DNA of 5,700 bases, taken from the NCBI GenBank assembly GCA_002407905.1, contig DHPL01000025.1, positions 17,248 through 22,947 on the forward strand, read 5' to 3'. A model generated the notes under the pieces. It was not told the origin of the DNA. It saw only the letters and a list, made by a program, of their open reading frames with translations, and did not search any database. This document shows positions 1 through 5,700 of this stretch, one piece after another; position 1 is the first letter of the stretch, and each line of letters starts with the position of its first letter. Made by a program: the position numbers and the translations under genes. The stretch comes from Anaerolineaceae bacterium UBA5365 (GTDB taxonomy: Bacteria > Chloroflexota > Anaerolineae > Anaerolineales > Anaerolineaceae).

Positions 1-995
1 GGCAGGGGTTCTTCAAGCGTTACATTCACCGTCTCGCTCATAGGCTGATCATGCAGAAAACAGGCTACAAAATGGCGCGGCCGCACTTCGATCAAAGGCG
101 GTTCACTCGCCAGGCAGCGGTCAAAAGCATAATTGCAGCGGTTGGCAAAGCGGCAGATGGGCTTGGGTTCAATTGGCGAAGTGATCTCGCCGCGCAGGAT
201 GATCCGCTCGTTCTTATGGTGGATATCCGGCACCGGGATGGCAGAGAGCAAGGCTTGAGTGTACGGATGCATCGGGGTGGCAAAAAGCTGGTCTGAAGGC
301 GCCATTTCGATGATCTTGCCCAGGTACATCACGGCGATATCATCGCTGAAGTGGTTCACCACGGAGAGATCGTGGGTGATGAACATATAGGTAAGGCCCA
401 GGCGGGTTTGCAGTTCCTTCATCAGGTTTAAGATCTGCGCCTGAATCGAGACGTCCAGCGCGCTCACCGGTTCATCGCAAACAACGAACTTCGGCCCCAG
501 GGCCAGCGCCCGGGCGATGCCGATACGCTGCCGACGTCCGCCATCTAGCTCATGCGGATAAGTGTTTACAAAACGTTCCGCCAGGCCAACAATGCCCATG
601 ATCTCCAGCACGCGTTCCATACGGGCGTTGTTATCCTCGCCGATGCCATGAATGATCATGGGTTCCATGATCGTCTGGCTCACGGTTTTGCGCGGGTTCA
701 GGCTGGCAAAGGGGTCCTGAAAAATGATCTGCAGGTCCTTGCGTGCTTCCCGTAATTCCCTGGGGTTCAGGCGGGCAAGGTCTTTGCCTTCAAACAGGAT
801 GCTGCCGGCAGTTGGCTCCAAAAGCCTTAGGATCGCCCGGCCGGTGGTGCTTTTACCACAGCCCGATTCGCCCACCACACCCAGGGTCTTGCCCCTGTCG
901 ATGTTAAAGGACACATCATCCACGGCATGCAGCATGCCCCGGCGCGTTTTAAAGTACTTTTTGAGGTTTCTTACCTCCAGGAGTGTGTCAGTCAC
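1..995 (-). CDS. dppF: Dpp/Opp-type ABC transporter ATPase, second subunit (DppF/OppF-like), 3' end cut by window edge
   Basis: Cytoplasmic ATP-hydrolysing subunit of a peptide-type importer, expected to pair with the neighbouring DppD-like ATPase. I translated this frame by hand: 331 codons run to the left edge without a stop. Visible motifs are Walker A GESGCGKST (42-50), Q-loop Gln93, Walker B VVCDEP (171-176, Glu175 catalytic) and H-loop His208. The C-terminal oligopeptide-transporter domain has Cys281, 287, 294 and 312. The signature is LDGGR (150-154) instead of the usual LSGGQ. The length already matches the family (about 320-340 aa), so only a few residues are probably missing. Start: GTG at 995 overlaps the end of the upstream ATPase gene by 8 nt. 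An in-frame TGA at 1004-1002 rules out any earlier start, and a GGGAGGG ribosome site lies 10 nt upstream. The symbol gives the family position only; the substrate is unknown. Confidence 0.93.
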   Translation of the reverse strand, partial: MTDTLLEVRNLKKYFKTRRGMLHAVDDVSFNIDRGKTLGVVGESGCGKSTTGRAILRLLEPTAGSILFEGKDLARLNPRELREARKDLQIIFQDPFASLNPRKTVSQTIMEPMIIHGIGEDNNARMERVLEIMGIVGLAERFVNTYPHELDGGRRQRIGIARALALGPKFVVCDEPVSALDVSIQAQILNLMKELQTRLGLTYMFITHDLSVVNHFSDDIAVMYLGKIIEMAPSDQLFATPMHPYTQALLSAIPVPDIHHKNERIILRGEITSPIEPKPICRFANRCNYAFDRCLASEPPLIEVRPRHFVACFLHDQPMSETVNVTLEEPL

Positions 996-2001
996 GTTGG
1001 ATCATCCCTCCCTGCTGGATGTTGTCAGCATTATAGAGGTGGCAGGCAACATAATGCTCTTCAGTGCGGTACACCCGCGGCGCGCGTTCGGTACTGCAGA
1101 TATCCATCACATAGTTACAGCGCGGATGGAAGGGGCAGCCGCCGGGTAAATTGGCTGGGTCCGGCATCAGCCCTTTGATGGGCTTAAGCATGGCCTTGCG
1201 GTCTCGCAGGTTCGGCAGCGAGTTGAACAAACCCTCCGTGTAGGGGTGGCGGGTCCGGTCAAAGATGTCTTCCAGGGTGCCGTGTTCGATCACCCGGCCG
1301 GCATAAACAACGCTTACCTTGTCGCAAATCTCAGCCACAATACCCAGGTCATGGGTGATCATCAGCATCGCAGTGCCCAGGCGGTCTTTAAGGTCTTTCA
1401 TCATCTTCAGCACCTGGGCCTGAATAGTCACATCCAGGGCTGTGGTAGGTTCGTCAGCGATGATCAGCCCGGGAGAGCCGGCCAAAGCCATCGCAATCAC
1501 CACACGCTGCTTCATGCCGCCGCTGAATTGATGCGGGTACTCCTTGCCGCGTTCAGCCGGAATGCCAACCAGTTCAAGCATCTCGTGCGTGCGTTTGATC
1601 GCTTCAGCGTGGTTTACTTTCTCGTGCTGCTCAAATACCTCGGCAATTTGGTCCTCAACGACCATCACCGGGTTGAGCGACGTCATTGGGTCCTGGAAGA
1701 TCATCGAAACCACAGAACCGCGCACGTGCTCCATCTGCTTCTCGGTGGCTTTTTGCACATCCAGATAGTTCAACTGGATATCGCCCGAGACCACAACACC
1801 AGGCGGATCCGGGATCAGTTTCATGATTGCCAGGCCGGTAGTGGTTTTGCCCGCGCCGGTTTCCCCCACAAGGCCGTGGGTCTCGCCATGGCGGATCTGC
1901 AAACTCATACCGTTCAGGGCCTTTACGATGGCATCGTCAGTCCGATACTCAACGTAGAGGCTGTCAATATTCAGCATTAAATCTTTGTTGTCTTCGCTCA
2001 T
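988..2001 (-). CDS. dppD: Dpp/Opp-type ABC transporter ATPase, first subunit (DppD/OppD-like)
   Basis: Cytoplasmic ATPase that energises the importer, 337 aa and full length for the family. Motifs in order: Walker A GETGAGKT (46-53), Q-loop Gln103 in IFQDPMTSLNP, canonical signature FSGGMKQR (159-166), Walker B LIIADEPT (179-186, Glu184 catalytic), D-loop ALD just after it, and H-loop His217. The C-terminal oligopeptide-transporter domain carries Cys289, 295, 302 and 320, spaced C-x5-C-x6-C-x17-C, exactly as in the downstream ATPase. In related OppD proteins this domain has been reported to hold a [4Fe-4S] cluster; that assignment here is by family analogy. The ATG at 2001 is preceded by AAGGTGG, part of which overlaps the TAA stop of the upstream permease gene (9-nt gap). 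The 3' end overlaps the next ATPase gene by 8 nt, which suggests translational coupling. A second Met at residue 9 is a less likely start because the ribosome site fits residue 1. Confidence 0.96.
   Translation of the reverse strand: MSEDNKDLMLNIDSLYVEYRTDDAIVKALNGMSLQIRHGETHGLVGETGAGKTTTGLAIMKLIPDPPGVVVSGDIQLNYLDVQKATEKQMEHVRGSVVSMIFQDPMTSLNPVMVVEDQIAEVFEQHEKVNHAEAIKRTHEMLELVGIPAERGKEYPHQFSGGMKQRVVIAMALAGSPGLIIADEPTTALDVTIQAQVLKMMKDLKDRLGTAMLMITHDLGIVAEICDKVSVVYAGRVIEHGTLEDIFDRTRHPYTEGLFNSLPNLRDRKAMLKPIKGLMPDPANLPGGCPFHPRCNYVMDICSTERAPRVYRTEEHYVACHLYNADNIQQGGMIQRD
1006..1012 (-). promoter_or_regulatory. Ribosome binding site of the second ATPase, inside the first ATPase gene
   Basis: GGGAGGG on the minus strand lies within the last codons of the DppD-like gene, 10 nt before the GTG at 995. 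An ATG follows it directly (1005-1003), but in the DppD frame, where it reaches the TGA after five codons. The slightly long spacing and GTG start suggest that translation of the second ATPase depends partly on ribosomes finishing the first. Confidence 0.6.
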
Positions 2002-2010
2002 AATGCCACC

Positions 2011-2910
2011 TTACTTCAAGCGCGGGTCGAGCGCGTCGCGGAGGCCATCACCCAAAAGGTTGAGAGCCAAAATCGTGGTCATGATCGCCAGGCCGGGGAA
2101 CATCGTGTAATACGAGGCATTGCGCAGGTAGGTGCGCCCGCTGGAAAGCATGGCGCCCCATTCCGGCGTCGGCGCCGAAATCCCCAGGCCCAAAAAGCTC
2201 AGGCCGGCGATGGTCAGGATGATGGTGGCCACGTTCAGGGTGGTATGCACGATTACCGGGGCGAGGCTGTTGGGGATGACATGCTGCAGCAAAATGCGTC
2301 CGTTGCTGGCCCCAATGGCTTTGGCGGCTTCGATGTATTCCACATCCCGCACTGTCAGCACAGAGCCGCGCACAATACGCGCGAAACCCGGTACGCTGCT
2401 GATGGAGAGGGCAATGATCAGGTTGATCGTGCTGGGTCCCAGGGCTGCCGCGATGGTGATCGCCAGCAGCGTTCCCGGAACAGCAAGGAAGATATCCATG
2501 ATGCGCATGATCACGTTATCAACAATGCCGCCATAAAAGCCCGATATTGCGCCCAGAGTGCCGCCAACGATCAAGGCAAAAAGCACAGCCGTAAAGCCGA
2601 TCGAAAGCGATGTGCGCGCCCCCCAGATCACGCGGGCCAGGATCTCGCGGCCCATTTCGTCTGTGCCAAAGGGGTGCGCTGCTGAAGGCGGCTGCAAGCG
2701 GTTTTTGATGTTCTGGCTGATCACGTCCCCATCGTAGTCGTAGATCAAGGGCGCAGCCAGTGCCAGACCAACCAGCAGGATCATGATCGCCAGGCCCAGC
2801 ATGGCGGCTTTGTTCTTGCGCAAGCGGCGCCAAACTTCGCTGAACTGGCTTTGTTTTTTGTATTTCTTGGTTAGGGCGGCTGCGTCAACAGTGGTTGCTT
2901 GTGTTGTCAT
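2011..2910 (-). CDS. dppC: Dpp/Opp-type ABC transporter permease, second subunit (DppC/OppC-like)
   Basis: Inner (cytoplasmic) membrane permease, 299 aa, forming half of the solute channel. A cytoplasmic N-terminus (about 1-35, Lys/Arg-rich) leads into a first membrane helix (about 36-56). An extracytoplasmic loop follows with the HPFGTDEMGRE box (79-89) typical of OppC-type permeases. Further hydrophobic segments lie at about 102-123, 136-158, 160-175, 216-240 and 270-289. The EAA loop that docks on the ATPases begins at Glu194 (EAAKAIGA) and runs to about Asn214. The C-terminus DALDPRLK is also typical of the family. The ATG at 2910 has a strong AAAGGAGGG ribosome site about 6 nt upstream, which sits against the stop of the preceding permease gene (11-nt gap). 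Nothing is missing or truncated. Assignment to the family is secure; peptide rather than nickel, opine or oligosaccharide transport cannot be decided from this protein. Confidence 0.96.
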   Translation of the reverse strand: MTTQATTVDAAALTKKYKKQSQFSEVWRRLRKNKAAMLGLAIMILLVGLALAAPLIYDYDGDVISQNIKNRLQPPSAAHPFGTDEMGREILARVIWGARTSLSIGFTAVLFALIVGGTLGAISGFYGGIVDNVIMRIMDIFLAVPGTLLAITIAAALGPSTINLIIALSISSVPGFARIVRGSVLTVRDVEYIEAAKAIGASNGRILLQHVIPNSLAPVIVHTTLNVATIILTIAGLSFLGLGISAPTPEWGAMLSSGRTYLRNASYYTMFPGLAIMTTILALNLLGDGLRDALDPRLK

Positions 2911-2921
2911 TTCGCCCTCCT

Positions 2922-3848
2922 TTATGAGTATTGGGCCCGGATGCGCGGGTCAATAAAGCCGTAGAGCAAGTCCACGATCAGGTTCACCACCGAGAACGTA
3001 AGGGTGAACACCACAATGCAGCCCAAAACCGCCGGAATGTCCCGGCCGGAAATGGACTGGATCATATAACGCCCAATCCCCGGCAGTGAAAACACTGTTT
3101 CAGTAAGCACCGAACCGGAGAGCAGGGCGCCCATTTGCAAACCTACCACCGTAACAGTGGGGATAAGCGCGTTGCGCAGAGCGTGTTTTTGAATCACATC
3201 GCGGTAGGGCAGGCCCTTGGCCCGGGCAGTCCGCGTGTAGTCCTGACGGATGACTTCCAGCATCGAGGAGCGCGTGATGCGCGCGATGGAGGCCATGCTA
3301 TGGAAGCCCAGAGCAATGCCTGGCAAGATGAAACTCTTCCAGGATTGGGCTCCGGCGCTGGGCAAGAGGCCCAAACGCAGTGAAAATAACAAAATCAGGA
3401 GCAGCCCCAGCCAGAAGATCGGGATCGAAACCCCCAACAAAGCCAGGAACATGCTCGCCCCATCAATGATGCTGTTTTGCTTGACCGCCGCGATGATGCC
3501 CAATGGTATGGCGAAAAGGATGGCGATCGTCATCGCAGAGAAAGAAAGCTTCAGCGTGGTGGGTATTCGCGAAGCGATCTCCATGGAAACCGAATCTTTC
3601 GATTTGTAAGACAAGCCCAAATCTCCCTGCAGCAGTTTGCCGAACCAGCGCACGTATTGCACGATGATCGGGTCATTTAAACCCATTTCTTCGCGCAGGG
3701 ATTCAATGGCTTCGGGAGTGGCTTGTTCTCCCAGGATAGTCTTGACCGGGTCGCCCGGTGCAAGACTCATGATGAAATAAACGAGGAGGGTCACCCCAAC
3801 GATGACCGGAATAAGTGCAAGAATTCGTCTACCGATGTACTTCCACAT
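2922..3848 (-). CDS. dppB: Dpp/Opp-type ABC transporter permease, first subunit (DppB/OppB-like)
   Basis: Membrane permease of 308 aa that pairs with the DppC-like subunit. The N-terminus MWKYIGRRILALIP is the usual DppB start, followed by helix 1 (about 10-30) and the conserved APGDP (30-34). More hydrophobic segments lie at about 100-123, 132-157, 172-186, 231-250 and 274-297. The EAA-type loop spans about 203-230 and includes ARAKGLP. The C-terminus GFIDPRIR is typical of the family. The open frame extends upstream to an ATG at 3914, which would add 22 residues. I reject that start because it would translate through the intergenic palindrome, has no good ribosome site and breaks the conserved N-terminus. 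The ATG at 3848 has AGGAG 5 nt upstream. The gene follows the binding-protein gene after an 86-nt gap with a strong hairpin, so its expression relative to that gene may be reduced. Confidence 0.94.
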   Translation of the reverse strand: MWKYIGRRILALIPVIVGVTLLVYFIMSLAPGDPVKTILGEQATPEAIESLREEMGLNDPIIVQYVRWFGKLLQGDLGLSYKSKDSVSMEIASRIPTTLKLSFSAMTIAILFAIPLGIIAAVKQNSIIDGASMFLALLGVSIPIFWLGLLLILLFSLRLGLLPSAGAQSWKSFILPGIALGFHSMASIARITRSSMLEVIRQDYTRTARAKGLPYRDVIQKHALRNALIPTVTVVGLQMGALLSGSVLTETVFSLPGIGRYMIQSISGRDIPAVLGCIVVFTLTFSVVNLIVDLLYGFIDPRIRAQYS

Positions 3849-3853
3849 GAAAA

Positions 3854-3858
3854 CTCCT
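3854..3858 (-). promoter_or_regulatory. Ribosome binding site that fixes the start of the first permease
   Basis: AGGAG on the minus strand, 5 nt before the ATG at 3848. It decides between this start and the longer open frame beginning at 3914, which has no comparable purine-rich site in front of it. Confidence 0.8.
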
Positions 3859-3860
3859 GT

Positions 3861-3870
3861 AAGACGTCTT
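3861..3870. repeat. 10-nt perfect palindrome AAGACGTCTT
   Basis: AAGACGTCTT equals its own reverse complement. It lies between the large intergenic hairpin and the ribosome site of the first permease gene, ending 2 nt from the AGGAG. It could be part of an operator or simply chance; a 10-nt palindrome alone is weak evidence. No T-run follows it. Confidence 0.4.
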
Positions 3871-3879
3871 GAATGACAC

Positions 3880-3905
3880 ACTCCCATCCCATATGGGATG
3901 GGAGT
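3880..3905 (-). promoter_or_regulatory. Perfect intercistronic hairpin between binding-protein and permease genes
   Basis: A 26-nt perfect inverted repeat: arm ACTCCCATCCC (3880-3890), loop ATAT (3891-3894), arm GGGATGGGAGT (3895-3905). With one mismatch (3879/3906) the pairing extends to 3877 and 3908. It sits in the 86-nt gap after the binding-protein stop and before the first permease. No T-tract follows on the minus strand, so it does not look like a full intrinsic terminator. In many binding-protein importers, hairpins in this position stabilise the upstream mRNA segment or attenuate read-through, keeping the binding protein in excess; that role is inferred here. A DNA operator or a dispersed repeat are alternatives. 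Confidence 0.75.
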
Positions 3906-3920
3906 ATGAATCAATAGGTA

Positions 3921-3934
3921 CTAAAGTCTAAAGT
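3921..3934. repeat. Tandem 7-nt repeat directly after the binding-protein stop
   Basis: CTAAAGT occurs twice in a row (3921-3927 and 3928-3934), directly adjoining the TAA stop codon at 3937-3935. It is AT-rich spacer sequence with no known role, possibly a small slippage duplication. Confidence 0.5.
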
Positions 3935-5605
3935 TTACTGCCAGGCCCATTCCTGCACCCAAAAACCGCCGCTGCCGGTGATGAAGGTATTCAGCAGGTT
4001 GGTCTTGTGAGCGCTTAAGGTCCAGGGCTGGTACAAGGGCATCTGAGGCGTTTCCTTGTTCAGGAAGATGGTGGCTGCCTCGAGGATCTTGCCGCGTTCG
4101 TCCTGGTCAACGGTGCGGAAGGACTCGCGGATCATTGCGTCCAGTTCGGGCTCGTTGGTACGAGTTTTGTTGGAGGCGTTGATGTTATCCGAGAGGAACA
4201 CACCATTCAGGAAGCTCATCATGTTATTGGTGGTGTAACCGCCAATGAAGCCGGTGAAGTTGCCAGCCGCGGTCTCGGAGAGGTAGGTGGCCAGGTCCAT
4301 CGAAACGATGTTGGCTGTGATACCGATCTCTTTGAGGTTCGCCTGAATAACTTCAGCTGCACGGCGCTTGGTGTCATTGGAGCAGATCATGTCCAGCTTG
4401 ATGGTCGCCGGATCGCCGCCCCAGGCAGCCAAATATTCCTTAGCCTTGGCCACGTCGTAGGGATCGGCAAATTCGTCGGTCGAGCCCAGCATGCCGTTGG
4501 GGGTCTGGCTCAGGGCAACTTCGCCCATACCATTGATCGAAACTTCAATGACGTCTTCCTTGTTGATGGCCGAGTTGATGGCCTTGCGAACGTTCACATC
4601 ATCAAAGGGAACAACTTCGTTGTTCACGGTGAGCCAGTTGTGGGAAGCGGTCGGCACTTTCATGACGGTGAAGGCCGGGTTGGCATCCAGGTTCGGCACC
4701 GAGGTTGAATCCAATTCGATGATGTAGTCCACCTCACCAGCCTCAAGGGCGATGGTGCGGGCGGAGCCTTCGGGGATGATGCGCCAGATCACGTTTTTGA
4801 TCTTGGGGGTGCGTTCTTTGTTGAAGTAGAACTCGTTGGCGGTGAACTCAATCTGTTCGCCGCGTTTCCATTCCACCAACTTGTAGGCGCCGGCGCCAAC
4901 AGGGTTGGCATTCCAGTCGTTATCAGCTTCGATCAGGGCTTTCGGCAGAATGTAGTTGCCATGGTGGCTCAGATCGTAGAGCAGGGTGGCGGAAGGACCA
5001 TCGGTGGTGATCTTGACGGTCAGGTCATCAACCTTTTCAACCGTGATCACGCTCTTGGTGTAGGTGGCCACGTTCTGCTGCGTCTTGGCGTACATCAGGG
5101 TGGCAACCACATCGTCGGCATTCATGATCGTGCCATCTGAGAAACCAATGTTCTCGTGCAGTTTCATGATCCAAATGGAATCCTCGCCCTTGTCATCCTT
5201 CTCAGTGTGGTATTCCGCCACCAGATCAGGTTCAGGGTTGAGTTCCGCGTTGATCCTGAACAGCCCATTATGAGTGAGGGTGTTCACATAGTCACCGGCA
5301 ACAGCATTATGGCCAGCTGTTGAAAGTGAGGGGGTTTCGTCAGCCGTGGCAATCACGACGGTGTCGGCGTCCACTGCCGGATCCATACCTTCGCCGGCAG
5401 GTGCGGCGGGCGCGGCAGGTTCAGCAGGTTTGGCAGGCTCGGCTGGTGCCTCACCCGGTTTGGCCGGTTCGGCAGGCTGAGCAGGCTGAGCGGGCTGAGC
5501 CGGTGCGGCTGGCTGTGCTGGTTGAGCTGGGGCACCGCATCCGGCGATCAATGCCGGAATGAGGAGTACAGCAATCACCAGGCTAATCAAACGACTTTTC
5601 TTCAT
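3935..5605 (-). CDS. Extracytoplasmic solute-binding lipoprotein of the Dpp/Opp family (SBP family 5)
   Basis: Receptor of the importer, 556 aa, expected to be lipid-anchored outside the cytoplasmic membrane. The signal peptide has a KKSR start and a hydrophobic core (about 7-20), with lipobox LIAGC and Cys23 as the lipidated residue. Residues about 25-70 form a low-complexity linker of Ala-Pro repeats with Gln, then Glu and Lys. The binding domain follows from about 80. Family-5 signs include FSDGTIMNADDV (155-166), PVGAGAYKLVEW (235-246) followed by an N-x-x-Y-F element at 257-261, and DVNVRKAINSAINKEDV (336-352). The rest of the body matches the usual length of about 480-500 aa once the linker is removed. 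The ATG at 5605 has AGAGGT 5 nt upstream. It is the first gene of the operon, directly behind a likely promoter. Its substrate cannot be predicted: related proteins bind oligopeptides, dipeptides, nickel chelates or sugars. Confidence 0.94.
   Translation of the reverse strand: MKKSRLISLVIAVLLIPALIAGCGAPAQPAQPAAPAQPAQPAQPAEPAKPGEAPAEPAKPAEPAAPAAPAGEGMDPAVDADTVVIATADETPSLSTAGHNAVAGDYVNTLTHNGLFRINAELNPEPDLVAEYHTEKDDKGEDSIWIMKLHENIGFSDGTIMNADDVVATLMYAKTQQNVATYTKSVITVEKVDDLTVKITTDGPSATLLYDLSHHGNYILPKALIEADNDWNANPVGAGAYKLVEWKRGEQIEFTANEFYFNKERTPKIKNVIWRIIPEGSARTIALEAGEVDYIIELDSTSVPNLDANPAFTVMKVPTASHNWLTVNNEVVPFDDVNVRKAINSAINKEDVIEVSINGMGEVALSQTPNGMLGSTDEFADPYDVAKAKEYLAAWGGDPATIKLDMICSNDTKRRAAEVIQANLKEIGITANIVSMDLATYLSETAAGNFTGFIGGYTTNNMMSFLNGVFLSDNINASNKTRTNEPELDAMIRESFRTVDQDERGKILEAATIFLNKETPQMPLYQPWTLSAHKTNLLNTFITGSGGFWVQEWAWQ
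5396..5527 (-). repeat. Ala/Pro-rich repeat tract encoding the lipoprotein linker
   Basis: Codes for about residues 27-70 of the binding protein, made of short units such as QPA, EPA, KPA and APA. Within it, a 9-nt unit GGCTGAGCN (plus strand) is repeated three times in tandem at 5475-5501, coding for Gln-Pro-Ala units. The N-terminal half is neutral (Gln), while the C-terminal half mixes Glu and Lys. It probably works as a flexible, extended tether between the lipid anchor and the binding domain. Near-identical DNA units make it prone to length change. Confidence 0.85.
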
Positions 5606-5610
5606 GCTTT

Positions 5611-5616
5611 ACCTCT
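5611..5616 (-). promoter_or_regulatory. Ribosome binding site of the binding-protein gene
   Basis: AGAGGT on the minus strand, 5 nt before the ATG at 5605. It supports this start, which also gives a normal lipoprotein signal peptide. Confidence 0.7.
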
Positions 5617-5648
5617 TTCTATTATTAGGTTGGTGGTAGAACGGAATT

Positions 5649-5677
5649 ATTATAGTTTCTGAATCAATTTCTGTGGT
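5649..5677 (-). promoter_or_regulatory. Candidate sigma-70-type promoter of the transporter operon
   Basis: On the minus strand a perfect TATAAT (5654-5649) lies about 44 nt before the ATG of the binding-protein gene. With a 17-nt spacer the -35 position holds ACCACA (5677-5672), a poor match to TTGACA, so the promoter may need an activator or use an extended or alternative element. The predicted start of transcription is near 5642, giving a leader of about 37 nt. The surroundings are AT-rich compared with the coding regions. Confidence 0.45.
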
Positions 5678-5700
5678 TAATCTCAAGCAAATCAGCCATT

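Noticed and set aside
724..1149. Plus-strand open frame of 141 codons across the junction of the two ATPase genes
   Set aside because: It is antisense to both ATPase genes, whose motifs are unmistakable on the minus strand; no domain or ribosome site supports it.
1246..1980. Long (244-codon) open frame on the plus strand
   Set aside because: It lies fully inside the DppD-like ATPase gene on the opposite strand. Its His/Arg-rich composition with no recognisable domain is that of an antisense shadow.
3880..3905. Intrinsic terminator after the binding-protein gene
   Set aside because: The stem is strong but no T-run follows on the minus strand, and the remaining operon genes have no convincing promoter of their own in the gap. 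Partial attenuation or mRNA stabilisation fits better.
3849..3914. 22-residue N-terminal extension of the first permease from ATG 3914
   Set aside because: It would encode the palindrome and lacks a good ribosome site, while the internal ATG at 3848 has AGGAG at 5 nt and gives the conserved MWKYIGRR start.
5320..5562. Plus-strand and other-frame open reading frames over the Ala/Pro linker
   Set aside because: They are by-products of the GC-rich repeat tract, which lacks stops in several frames; the lipoprotein frame explains the sequence.
1..5700. Undescribed accessory system (defence, mobile element, CRISPR)
   Set aside because: All substantial open frames are explained by one standard importer operon. 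I found no transposase, spaced direct repeats, nuclease or toxin motifs, or RNA gene in the gaps.

Overview
The window holds one gene cluster, read entirely on the minus strand (right to left). It is a complete or nearly complete peptide/nickel-type (Dpp/Opp) ABC importer. The order of transcription is: substrate-binding lipoprotein (5605-3935), first permease of the DppB/OppB type (3848-2922), second permease of the DppC/OppC type (2910-2011), first ATPase of the DppD/OppD type (2001-988), and second ATPase of the DppF/OppF type (995 to the left edge). The last gene is open at the window edge and has no stop codon here, but its 331 visible codons already cover the whole family domain set.

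Gaps are tight downstream of the binding protein: 11 nt between the permeases, 9 nt between the second permease and the first ATPase, and an 8-nt overlap between the two ATPases. The exception is the 86-nt gap between the binding protein and the first permease. It contains a perfect 11-bp stem with a 4-nt loop and a second 10-nt palindrome. This suggests one transcript in which the hairpin helps keep the binding protein in excess over the membrane parts. A plausible promoter with a perfect TATAAT lies just upstream of the binding-protein gene, close to the right edge.

How the parts work together: the lipoprotein captures a solute outside the cytoplasmic membrane and delivers it to the two-permease channel. 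The two different ATPases bind the permease coupling helices and drive transport. Both ATPases end in the same four-cysteine pattern (C-x5-C-x6-C-x17-C) that marks the iron-sulfur-type C-terminal domain of this family. The second ATPase has LDGGR in place of the usual LSGGQ signature. The substrate cannot be read from the sequence; 'peptide' is a family label only.

The organism is bacterial. A lipobox lipoprotein with a long Ala/Pro linker, moderate GC content and this operon style would fit Chloroflexota (Anaerolineae-like), but that is inference. I see no mobile element, CRISPR array, tRNA or rRNA, and no sign of a novel defence or other accessory system. This is mostly an ordinary transport operon with a few details worth a second look.
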